Shown here piece by piece: positions 9,101-19,961 of a stretch of 64,000 nt of DNA. Each line of letters begins with the position of its first letter. Position 1 is the first letter of the stretch. The position numbers were made by a program, and so were the translations under genes. This DNA comes from Rutidosis leptorrhynchoides. Lineage: Eukaryota; Streptophyta; Magnoliopsida; Asterales; Asteraceae. Location of the stretch: the NCBI RefSeq assembly GCF_046630445.1, contig NC_092338.1, positions 146,639,501-146,703,500 on the forward strand. The letters are read 5' to 3'. The notes under the pieces are model-generated. The model did not search any database. It was not told the DNA's origin and saw only the letters and a list, made by a program, of their open reading frames with translations.

Positions 9101-12100
9101 ACTCTCCCCCACTTACATCGGAGCGCGTCCTCGCGATCCAAGCCGCATGACAAGAGGGAAGATAAACCAATACAAATTCTTCGGGTTCCCATGTAAACTC
9201 GGAACCTTTACTACGATGCCATTTAACCTTAAAGGTCCTCACCTCCTTGTTACGCAATATTTTCACTTTCTCGTCAAGTATAGCAATCGGCTCTTCAACA
9301 TATTATAACTTGTTGTTTAGTTCAATTTCGTCTAACGGCATCCATGAAGAATCATCCGCAAGACACTTACGGAGATGGGAAACATGAAATATGTTATGGA
9401 TCCCCGCAAGTTCTTCGGGAAATTCCAATCGATACGCAACTTCACCAACACGGGCTAAAACCTTAAATGGTCCGATAAACCGAGGAGCTAACTTTCCCCG
9501 TTTTCGAAATCGAATAATACCCTTCCATGGCGAAACCTTAAGCATCACCATATCACCTTCTTGAAACTCGATCAGTCGCCTACGTTTATCTACATAGGAT
9601 TTTTGTCTATCTTGCGCCGCCTTTAAACGAGCCCGAATCATATCGATTTTACTATTAGTCTCCAATACCAAGTCGGTGCTCCAGACTTCCCTTTGACCCA
9701 CTTCGCCCCAACAAATTGGGGTCCGACACCTTCTACCATATAACATCTCATATGGTGGCATTCCAATACTAGAGTGAAAACTATTATTGTACGAGAATTC
9801 CACCAAAGGCAAATGTTCATCCCAACTACCACCGAAGTCAATAATACACGCTCGCAACATATCCTCCAATGTTTGATTCGTACGTTCGGTTTGGCCGTCC
9901 GTTTGAGGATGGTACGCCGTACTCATATTTACCCTCATACCCATATCCTCGTGAAACTTCTTCCAAAACCGAGAAGTAAAACGCGTGTCTCGATCCGAAA
10001 CAATAGACGCGGGAATGCCATGTCTCGATATCACCTCTTTAATGAACATCTTGGCAAGTGCCTCTGATGTAATTGCTTCTTTAATAGGAAGAAACAACGC
10101 ACTTTTCGTCAATCTATCGACAATCACCCAAATGGTATCAAATTGGGTTCTTGCCATTTTCGGCAACTTGGTAATAAAATCCATGGTAATATGCTCCCAC
10201 TTCCACATCGGAATTTCTAGCTGTTGCAACTTACCATACGGATTTTGGTGTTCGGCTTTAACTTGCAAACATGTGACGCATTGCTCAACATACTTAATAA
10301 CGTCGCGTTTCATGCCCGGCCACCAATAATCTTTCCTCAAATCATGGTACATCTTCGTCGCACCCGGATGTATGGAATACTTAGACTTGTGCGCCTCATC
10401 AAGAAGCACCTTTCGGAAATCACCCATCTTAGGCACCCATACTTTTTCTTGAAAAGACAACAAACCACGCGAACCCATCGTAATGAATTCCGATTACCCC
10501 ACAATTCGTTCCGCATGCTTGTTGTGAACGTAAGCCTCTATTTGAATCACACCGAGTTTTTCAAGAAAATCGTTAGTAATAATCATACGTAACAATCCCA
10601 ATCGTAACGCCGGATGTTGACTCTTTCGACTTAACGCATCCGCGACTACATTCGCCTTGCCCGGATGGTAAAGTATTTCACAATCATAATCTTTCACTAC
10701 ATCCATCCATCTACGTTGACGATAATTCAAATCCCGTTGATCAAAAAGATGTTTCAAACTCTTGTGATCCGAATAAATCGTACACTTGACACCATACAAG
10801 TATTGGCGCCAAATTTTCAAAGCATGGACCACCGCAGCTAATTCGAGATCGTGAGTCGGGTATCTCTTTTCGTGTTCCTTTAATTAACGAGAGGCGTAAG
10901 CGATGACTTTACCACGTTGCATTAGAATACACCCGAGCCCATTCAAAGAAGCATCACAATAAACCGTCATATCATCTACACCTTCCGGTAACACTAAGAC
11001 CGGAGCTTGACACAATTTCTCTTTCAACAATTGAAAAGCGATTTCTTGCTCGTTCTCCCAATTGAACCTCGTATTCTTCCTTGTCAAATTAGTTAAAGGG
11101 GAAGCAATCTTTGAAAAATCTTGGATAAACTGACGATAATAACCGGCCAATCCGAGAAAACTTTGAATTTCTGTAGGCGTAGTCGGTTGTCCCCAACTTT
11201 TCACCGTTTCTATCTTCCCCGGATCCACTTGAATACCATCACTGTTCACAATATAGCCAAGGAATTGAACTTCCCTTAGCCAAAATTCACATTTCGAGAA
11301 CTTAGCATATAACTTCTCTTTTCTCAAAGTCTTCAACACCTCGTGTAAATGATGTTCGTGTTCCTTCATACCCTTATAGTAGACAAGAATATCGTCAATG
11401 AACACAATTACCGACTTGTCCAACATAGTTTGGCACACTCGGTTCATAAGATCCATGAATGCCGCCGGTGCATTCGTAAGACCAAAAGGCATAACTACAA
11501 ACTCAAAATGCCCGTAACGCGTACAAAAAGCCGTTTTCTCAATATCTTCCTCACGGACCCGCATTTGGTGATAGCCGGACCGTAGGTCAATTTTAGAGAA
11601 ATATGTCGCACCTTGGAGTTGATCAAATAAATCGTCAATCCTAGGCAATGGATAACGGTTCTTGATTGTCACTTTGTTCAACTCCCGATAATCAATGCAT
11701 ATACGCATACTTCCGTCTTTCTTTTTCACGAATAAAACCGGAGCGCCCCAAGGCGAAGCACTCGGTAGAATAAAACCCTTCTCAAGTAACTCTTCGGTTT
11801 GATTTAACAATTCTTGCATTTCCATCGGTGCCAAACGATAAGGAGTTTTAGCAATGGGGGTAGCTCCCGGAACCAACTCAATGCGAAATTCAACTTGTCT
11901 TTCCGCCGGAACACCCGATAACTCATCCGAAAAAACATCTTCAAATTCATTTACCACCGGAATTTCACGAATGGGTGGTGGCTCATCGCGAGTATCGAAA
12001 ATATGGGCAAGAAAAGCCATGCCACCACTAATAAGGAAACGACGCGACCGTGCAAAAGTGCATACCGGCACAGGACTTCTACTTTTATCGCCATGAATAA

Positions 12101-13577
12101 TTAACTCTCCCCCACTTGGGGTCTTCATATGAATAGACTTTTCATGGCATGCAATATCGGCTCTGTTACAATCGAGCCAATCCATACCAACCACGATATC
12201 AAAATCACCCAACGTCATCGGGATGAGATCAATTTTAAAGTTCTCGGAACCAAACACAATATTACAATCCTTACACACATCAACCACTAGCACCGTCTTG
12301 CCATCCGCTATTTCGACTTCTACCGGATGACTTAACTTAGCTAACGGTTTATTAAGTTTAGGAACAAATTTGGGGGACACAAACGATAAATTTGCACCGC
12401 TATCAAATAGAATCCTTGCCGGATTAGAGTTAACCATGAAAGTACCTGAGACGACTTCATTGGATTTCTTGGCTTCATCATTGGTCATTAAATAATTACG
12501 TACCCTAGCCGACGCCGCCGCCTTCTCTATTCTCTTAACTTGATCATTTCGAAGTTCGGGGCACTCCGACTTTCGGTGCCCTTCTTGTTGACAATTGAAG
12601 CATGTGATCACATTAGTACGCGGTTTTGGGCAATCACGAGAGTAGTGACTTTTTTGCCCAAAATTGAAACATGTAACCATGTGACCACTAGGAGCACCCT
12701 TCTTCATGCTACCGACACTTTCGGATGCTCCCTTACTCTTCTTGTTCGAAAAACTAGAAGCTTCAAACTTTCTTTTACTTGGCGCATAACTAACCGGACT
12801 CGGAGCTTGCACTTCAAACCCCTTTGCCACCGCCAAAAGCTTAGCAAAAGTCTCAACATGACCAATACTAATTTTACCCTTCAAATCATCTCTAAGGGTC
12901 GTATGAAAGTCTTCCATTAACAATTGATCGTTCCCCACATACTCGGGGCAAAAATGCGCTTTGGCAAGAAAGTTGGTTTTGAGAGTGTTTAGGTCTAAAG
13001 ACCCTTGACGCATGTTCCTTAACTCGTTGCGCAATTTGGAAAGATCCGCTTTCGTACGATATTCAAGGAAAATCTCCTTCTTGAAATCCGCCCAAGATAA
13101 ACCTACAAAAGCCGCATCACCCACCATATCAATCTTGCCGTCGAGCCAATCTTTAGCATGGCACCTTAACAAACTAGTAGCAAGCCTTGTTTTCTTTTCG
13201 GGAGGGCACTCGGTCGTGCAAAAACAACCTTCAGCATCGGAAATCCAAGCTGCACTTTTCATGGGGTAGGGATCCCCGTGAAAGTGAGGAGGCTTAGTCG
13301 CCAAGAAGTTCTTATAGCTAAACTCCAATTCGCCCACATTTTGAGGTCTAGGAAACCTCCTCTCAACTTCTTCTTTAACGGCATTAGTCATCCGTTCTTG
13401 AATCATGTCGACAATTTGTTCCGAAACCGACTCTTCGAGTATTTGCTTAACCTTTCGAGAGAAGATCGAAACATAGCTTTCTAGAGCGGCCTCTATTTTG
13501 GTGGTCATTTCGTCCGCTCCCTCCGTATGAGAAGGACCACCATCGCCATTCATATCCGTTCCGTTTCTCGTCTTCAT
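9096..13577 (-). pseudogene. Gag-pol polyprotein of element A with three in-frame stops
   Basis: One continuous frame of 1493 codons carries gag, two zinc knuckles, protease, RT, RNase H, integrase and a chromodomain-like tail. Landmarks: gag core with AKDWLDGK; first knuckle damaged ([14 protein letters not shown] has Phe for the second Cys), second intact ([14 protein letters not shown]); protease [13 protein letters not shown] with [20 protein letters not shown] and VFIDDILVY; RNase H with YCDAS and SDHKSL; integrase zinc finger and [12 protein letters not shown] and TDGQTERTNQT; and a chromodomain-like FKVKWHR...FTWEPEE. Stops (all TAA) lie at 10884-10886 (within RNase H), 10494-10496 (before the integrase zinc finger) and 9303-9305 (before the chromodomain). 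Phase is kept throughout, so the lesions are substitutions. The first and third fall where element C has Gln, consistent with CAA to TAA. Confidence 0.9.
9101..9117 (-). promoter_or_regulatory. Polypurine tract of element A
   Basis: The minus strand reads TAAGTGGGGGAGAGT directly against the LTR start (TGTAAGACCC on the minus strand). The tract overlaps the last codons of the polyprotein. Confidence 0.75.
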
Positions 13578-13942
13578 TCTAAAGATTTAAAATGGATTAG
13601 ACAACACCAACAAAGTAATACACATATACACCTATGCATATAACCGCACACACAACCCACATCTAGCTCAATACTTATCGCACGTCCTTGCTTGACTTCA
13701 CTTGCAACCGTGATAGTGGTCGCGACTCACTATTACGCTCACATGCCATACCACGCTCAAATGTATCACAACCATCTCGCTCGATGTTCAAAACAATAAC
13801 ACATGATTAGTAACATCAATATATATAGCATAGTTAGTAACAACCATCCCGCACCGACATGTAATCCTACAAGTCCCGCATATAGTTCAACGACTCAAAA
13901 GTCTAAGTCTAGGTGCCTATCTCAAGTCACCTAAATCCCTTA
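13578..13942 (-). other. 5' untranslated leader of element A
   Basis: Stretch between the primer-binding site and the gag ATG (13577, minus strand). No ORF or structured motif was recognised. Confidence 0.6.
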
Positions 13943-13960
13943 GACCATGCTCTGATACCA
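13943..13960 (-). promoter_or_regulatory. Primer-binding site, initiator Met-tRNA, element A
   Basis: The minus strand reads TGGTATCAGAGCATGGTC, two bases inside the 5' LTR end. TGGTATCAGAGC is the usual plant retroelement complement of the initiator tRNA-Met 3' end. It primes minus-strand cDNA. Confidence 0.85.
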
Positions 13961-13962
13961 CT

Positions 13963-15138
13963 TGTAACAACCCAAACCAAGCCACGAACAACCCGCGTAA
14001 AATGTGAAAAAAAAAAAAAATTTAAGCTGTTCAGTTGGTGGCGCGGCGCGCCAGGTGTTCGCGCGGCGCGCAGAATCACCTGGACAGCCCGCTGTCCCCG
14101 GAAGTCAATTACACGAAAATGTTTAACCTTTTCCCGGCATAATCAGACAAAACGCTTTCAACCACATACTTATACATGTAAAACTAACACGTTCCATTAA
14201 TAAATTTAGTTTTACAAAGCGGGGCCCACACGACCCAAATTACAAGTTTAATACATAACGCGAGTTTCGACCACAAAAGTTTAAATGCCAAACGACACAT
14301 CGAGCATGGTGTTTGGGGTTAAACTACCCAAGTCTCGGTCGAACTTTCAAAAGCTATAATCCCCGAGCCACTAATCCAAGCGAATACCTTTGCCCTTATC
14401 CAAGTCGGATCCTAAAAAGGTAAACAACGAGAGGGTAAGCTAACGCTTAGTGAATGCAATAATTATACACATACATACATAACCTACTTACTTGCAATCA
14501 CATACACAATTACCTCATTCATGCTAGAAAATTAAATGACATACCAACGCAAGGTATAACGCTAATCTCCAAGACCACAAGTTAGCACGAACGATAGCAT
14601 ATAACTCGAATAACATAAAAAGCCACACAACAAGCACATAACCATGGTTAACCATTAATACAAAGGGATGGTACTTCGAATTTCCCATCGGTGTTCCCAA
14701 CAACCGCTAGTGCACAACGAATTATAACACTAACCCCGGAGTGGTATCGATCGCCCGAACTTTAAACCCACCCGTCACGGGTAATGTGGTATCGACGCTC
14801 GAACCTTAAACCCACACTACACGCCCACACACATGTATGACATGGTATCGAACGCCCGAACTTAAACCCATATCATATATCGACCCGATGTGGTATCGAT
14901 CGCCCGAACTTAAACCCACATCGAACCTCATACAAGTAAATACATTATATACACACATGTATAATCATTCCACTCACCTTACTCCTTCGATGAATCGATA
15001 AACCAAGCTTGAAACTTCAAGGTAACACACCTATTACAATGTACACATAATCAACATCCATTCAAGTTAGTCAAACTCGCAACACTCAACATCACTAGGT
15101 CATTTTGACCCATTTGGACACTTAATGGGTCAACTCAC
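13963..15138 (-). repeat. Element A 5' LTR, outer part, broken by element B
   Basis: Begins TGTAACAACCC next to the primer-binding site and runs to the target duplication ctcac (15134-15138), where element B starts. A GC-rich palindromic block (14037-14100) and a tandem repeat (14742-14925) lie inside. The LTR resumes after B at 36783. Confidence 0.85.
14742..14925. repeat. Four-copy tandem repeat inside element A LTR
   Basis: Four imperfect copies of TGGTATCGATCGCCCGAACT followed by TTAAACCCA, separated by variable spacers. The unit is absent from the left LTR only because that part is missing there. Confidence 0.7.
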
Positions 15139-16215
15139 TGAAAGGACCCGTTCATATACATTATAAATGATTCACAATAGTTGATTACATCGCGAGGTAT
15201 TTGACCTCTATATGATATATTTTACAAACATTGCATTCGTTTTTAAAAGACAAACTTTCTTTACAACGAAAGTTGACGGCATGCACACCATTTCATAATA
15301 CATCCAACTATAATTGGCTTAAAAATAATCTTGATGAACTCAATGACTCGAATGCAACGTCTTTCAAAATATGCCATGAATGACTCCAAGTAATATCCTT
15401 AAAATGAGCTAATGCACAGCGGAAGATTTCTTTAATACCTGAGAATAAACATGCTTTAAAGTGTCAACCAAAAGGTTGGTGAGTTCATAGGTTTATCATA
15501 ACAATCATTTCAATATATTAATAGACCACAAGATTTCCGTTTATAAATATATGTACACTCGCAAGTGTATAAAAGTATTCTATAAGTTGTAGGCACCCAG
15601 TAACAAGCCTTAACATTCATGTTTTACCCTCTGAAGTACACCAGATTAGGTGTGTTTAAAATAACCTCGAAGTACTAAAGCATCCCATAGTCAGGATGGG
15701 GTTTGTCAGGCCCAATAGATCTATCTTTAGGATTCGCGCCTACCGTACATAGACAAGTAGTTTAATGTTACCAAGCTAAGGGTATATTTCTGGTTTAAAC
15801 CCACGTAGAATTAGTTTTAGTACTTGTGCCTATTTCGTAAAACATTTATAAAAACAGCGCATGTATTCTCAGTCCCAAAAATATATATAAAAGGGAGCAA
15901 ATGAAACTCACAATACTGTATTTCGTAGTAAAAATACATATAACGTCATTTAACAAGTGCAAGGTTGGCCTCGGATTCACGAACGTATCAATATTGAGAT
16001 TCAATATTGCAGGAAAGTACGTAGATGCAACGGAGATGATAAACACTAGATTGACCTCATGAGTATACCCATGAACCATACCCATCACCTCCATAGCTAT
16101 AACCCATAATTTCCTTAGCTTCGACTCATTCAAAAAAAACTATTTTGAAATCACTCGGACAGCACTCCGTCGTAATATTTTATGTATACTAATAATATCT
16201 TGAAATAATACAGAG

Positions 16216-16262
<47 letters not shown>

Positions 16263-17289
16263 CGATTGAGAGAGTTTAGAGAAATATATTTTCAAGTTTC
16301 TATGAAATAATGAAACCTATTGAATTCTATTTATAATAGATTTTTGAATTATTAAAGTGAATTATTAAAGTATGAATTATTAAAGTGAATTATTAAAGTA
16401 TGAATTATTAAAGTGAATTATTAAAGTATGAATTATTAAAGTGAATTATTAAAGTATGAATTATTAAAGTCAATTATTAAAGTATGAATTATTAAAGTGA
16501 ATTATTAAAGTATGAATTATTAAAGTGAATTATTAAAGTTAAAGTAAAAGTAAAAGTAAAGTAAAGTAAAGGTAAAGTTAAAGTATAGTAAAAGTATAAA
16601 AACTATGTATGTATAATACGCGTATAAATATATATAATATTAATTTAAATCATTATATATATTTAATGAAATAAAATATAAATATCGCTATATTTATTAT
16701 ACTGGTTAAGTAATGAGTTGTCAAAAGTGATTCTAGATATTTATAAAAGTTATATACATTTTAATAATAAAGTTCTTTTTAAACTGAAAACGTCTTTGTA
16801 CGTTTGAAAATAGATTAATAGAATATTATGGAAACCAATTCTCCACTAACTTTTGTCTAACTTTCGTAAATGATACTTTTTGTTTTTATTTATAAATAGC
16901 TTTACAAATTATTCTGAATATCGTTAAGAGGAATAAATTTTCTCAAATCATAGTGGTGGACCTCTCAACAGAGACTTGTAATCATAATTCAATCATTTAA
17001 TATATATTTTTTTTAATTTTGTCGAAAATCATATTGAAACAAATACGTTCGTGTAAAGTATTATACGTTTAATACTTTATTAATATTCTCAAGTTATAAT
17101 ATATATATACATATACATATCTATTTATATATAACGGTTCGTGAATCGTCGGAATTTGGTCGAGGTTATAATGAATGTATGAACACAGTTTAAAATTCTT
17201 GAGATTTAACTTAACAAACTTTGCTTATCGTGTCGGAATAATATAAAGATTAAAGTTTAAATTTGGTCGGAAATTTCCGGGTCGTCACA
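15139..17289 (-). repeat. Element B 3' LTR (left, 2151 bp)
   Basis: TGAAAGGACCCGTTC...GTCGTCACA. It includes a TA array (16219-16259), the 28-bp VNTR described separately and an AAGTAAAAGTAAA-type run. Two blocks are shared with element C's LTR: GAGGTATTTGACCTCTATATG near the start, and a conserved patch around GGCCCAATAGATCTATCTTT. ORFs inside are duplicated in both LTR copies and are not genes. Confidence 0.9.
16345..16540. repeat. 28-bp VNTR, seven units (four in the partner LTR)
   Basis: The unit is TGAATTATTAAAG followed by TGAATTATTAAAGTA. Seven units occur here (one with a CAATT variant) and four in the other LTR of the same element (35901-36012), so copy number changed after insertion. 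Confidence 0.9.
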
Positions 17290-17327
17290 GTACCTACTCG
17301 TTAAAGAAATTTCGTCCCCGAAATTTG
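17290..17327 (-). promoter_or_regulatory. Element B 3' terminal motif and hairpin
   Basis: Adjacent to the LTR is GTACCTACTCGTTAAAGA, then the inverted repeat AAATTTCGTCCCCGAAATTT (17308-17327). Element C has nearly the same arrangement at 23213-23248. On the minus strand the purine-rich part lies against the LTR start, as expected for the plus-strand primer. Confidence 0.65.
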
Positions 17328-17694
17328 ATAGAGGTCGTCATGACTAACAATGAGAATGTTATTATAACGATTATAGAGTTTTATCATGTTCAAGAAGAAT
17401 GGATAAAATAATTCGATTACTCAAAGCGTGTGAGTGAAGTTATCGTAAATGAATGAAATAAGATAATAGTGATTCGTCGTATCTTTTGACGTCATCACGA
17501 TTGATCTCCGAAAAGAAAATCTTTGTAATCTATATTGGATTTGATTATTCGGCGATTAAGGAAATTATGATCCTCTTCGAATTAATGCGATAATCCATTT
17601 TGATTTCTCTATCGGATATTTCACTATAAATCCACCTCATTTGTTTTCTTACAACTCACACCTTCTCAAATCATATTTTAAAGTATTTGTAAAT

Positions 17695-17868
17695 ATGCTT
17701 CATCCAGTGCTGATTCTTGATATACTCCCCACTTTCATATCTGTCGCTCTTCTTTTTCATCTGCCTCCGGAAGAATCTATTTACTTCTACTATACTCTTG
17801 GTTTTATAGTGTTTTTAGTTCTCCCGTGTCTTTATATTGCTATATGCATTGATATATACGGTTTGTGA
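17695..17868 (+). CDS. Small plus-strand ORF with two hydrophobic segments (antisense to element B)
   Basis: 57 residues from ATG 17695 to a TGA at 17866-17868. Two hydrophobic stretches (about residues 5-22 and 30-52) are separated by HLPPEESIYFYY, a pattern like a two-helix membrane peptide. A TATA-like TATAAATCC lies about 70 bp upstream (near 17625). The ORF runs opposite to element B, near its 3' end. Antisense ORFs are known in some plant Gypsy lineages, but I do not recognise this protein. It may be chance: the region is AT-rich and T-rich codons mimic hydrophobic segments. Confidence 0.3.
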   Translation: MLHPVLILDILPTFISVALLFHLPPEESIYFYYTLGFIVFLVLPCLYIAICIDIYGL

Positions 17869-19956
17869 TTTCTGGGTTGTTGTTGGGTTTTATATCTTCC
17901 CTTATATTTCAAAGTCCTTGCTTCTTCTATAATCATTGTCATCCACAGTTAATGCTCTCTTCTATTTGCTATGATTTATACTCCCATTTCTAGTTCGAAG
18001 CTTTGTCCTTTCGTTTCTTCTTCTTGCGATTAAGCACCGCTTGTAATGGTCCAGAATTCGCAGATATAAATTTCGGAATGAACATTGTTAATGTTCTAGG
18101 AAGGAAATTGTAATAGCACGATCTTGACTTGTCAAATTACCAGAATACCTCGAAAAAGGCCAAATCATCAAGAAATATTTTCTTGATATTTAGAGATCAA
18201 AGAGAATACAAGAGTCGTGTAACATAGCACATGATGACGTTATGATCTGTGAATCATCATGTTCTATTTAGAAACTCAGCATGAATTACTGTAATATAAT
18301 CACGTTGATCAAGTGTCATTATATTATACTAACTCATGCTTCAGCTCCCAACACTTCTTCAAGAATATTCCTATTTTAAACTCGAATGTTTCAGAATTTA
18401 GAAACTAAAATAGTTTCTTTTATGATATAATACAGATAGCGCGAAGAGGTAAATGATTTCAGATAAGAATAATTATAATAATATCTTCAGAAGTATGGAT
18501 GATATTTATAATGAAAGATACGATGATATCTTAGAATGTCTAATATCAGAGGATGATGAAGGATATTATCCGCAGGGGTTTAGAGTCAGGAGCAAGGTAT
18601 TCGTTAATGACTTCAGCAAGTACTGAATCATTTGGATTCTTTGAAGGCAGGTTCAGCCTTTGTGATTTGTCCACAGCCTCCTTCATACTTTGCTCAATCC
18701 GTTTTCCAGTTCCAAAGCTTCTCTTTTTCTGAGCTTTGCCAATATACTATCCTTTATCATCCAACTTTTTACTGTTAAGGTCGTTTACAGTTTTTGCTGC
18801 TTCATCAGCATTTTTCAAAATTTTGAGAACTGGTTCGCAGTTTAGGGTGTTTTTTTCAGAAATTTCTCATTCAAAGAATGTAAGTCTTTGAGGTAGACGT
18901 TGTGTGTGTATGTAATTGTTGATGTAGACATGCTGCGAGGTTTCAAAATACTGATTACTGATTCTCAATAATTGGTATGGCAATTCTTGTTATAAGGTAC
19001 GAATGAGTATATGATAGGGTTTCGATAATTATAATGATTATTTTTTTTTGGAAAGTCAATGATCAGTGAAGTTGTTGGTAAGTTTATTGCTAATGTGGTG
19101 AATATAAACGATTCCCCGGTAACGTTGGCGAAAGGGCAACGTATCTATCGAGGTTATAATAAGACTGTTTTGATTGAGAAGTCGAAGTTGACTTGCTGGA
19201 GCTGTGACAAAACTGTCTATTTTGAAACGGAATTGAAAAGTTATTTTAGCTAGTAAATGCCAAAGGGTCTAACACGGATACGTGTCGAACTATGACTTGG
19301 GTTTTGAGAGTTTTTCAGGTGTATAACTGTGGGTAACATGTGGTTGGATCATCATCTCGATTGTTCCTTAGTTGAAGTGTCTTCAGGAATTTCAAAGGGT
19401 TTGAGCACATATTGTAATCGTTAATACATATGATGTTCTAACACAGTTTTGAAGTCAAAGTATAGCTTTGAAAGATATAGGAATCTAAGAGTGATGATAC
19501 TGGTTATATTTCGAATTGAATTATGCGATTTTAAAATTAGAATATGTAATTGAATTTGAATGAGTATGATTGTTTTGATTTATATGAAAGAATGGATATT
19601 GTTGTGAAAGTAGGGAGTATAGTTGATGATTGCTGAATCAGTTTCGAAAAATGTAATATATTAATTGTGAATTTATATATCTCTCGGGTATTACCTACCC
19701 GTTAAAAAATTTTCACAATTAATATTTTGTACAAAAGAAGTTTATTACAGTCTTTATGAAAATATATGTGTATATTTTCTTTAGATGTAATATAGATTTA
19801 ATGAGTTAATATTAAATTAAACTCATTTGTTTTATGGTTGGAACTAGAATTGAGTAATCCCTAAAACTTTATAAATTGCATAAGTATTTCTTCAATAATA
19901 TTGAAATTATGAATCATTACTTTGTTATTTGTTGGTTTTCGTGAAATTCTTGTGAA
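17869..19956 (-). other. Element B internal region, left part, largely unrecognised
   Basis: No gag-pol motif in any frame. It contains the PABP fragment (18610-18898) and a 64-codon plus-strand frame at 19059-19253 that I do not recognise. Between 18000 and 18600 I see nothing beyond AT-rich sequence. The stretch ends at the target duplication cttcg (19957-19961) of element C. Confidence 0.5.
18610..18898 (-). pseudogene. Poly(A)-binding protein (PABP) fragment, RRM3-linker-RRM4, inside element B
   Basis: Minus-strand translation gives the PABP RRM3 end and following linker: NADEAAKTVNDLNSKKLDDK, then after a TAG (Trp expected) YIGKAQKK, then a stretch ending IEQSMKEAVDKSQ and a degraded RRM4 start (LNLPSKNPNDSVLAE, compare the family pattern NLYxKNLDDSV). 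Farther 5' (about 18887-18898) VYLKDL resembles the RRM3 RNP2 strand, but most of RRM3 between is deleted, and one extra A shifts frame before NADEAAK. PABP binds mRNA poly(A) tails in the cytoplasm. This copy is dead: one stop, one frameshift and one deletion. The identification rests on the family pattern from memory; the linker match is the strongest part. Confidence 0.75.
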
Positions 19957-19961
19957 CTTCG

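Noticed and set aside
15846-16133. Minus-strand 95-codon ORF, also at 35356-35643
   Set aside because: Lies inside element B's LTRs and reads across AT-rich sequence. Conservation is due to LTR duplication.
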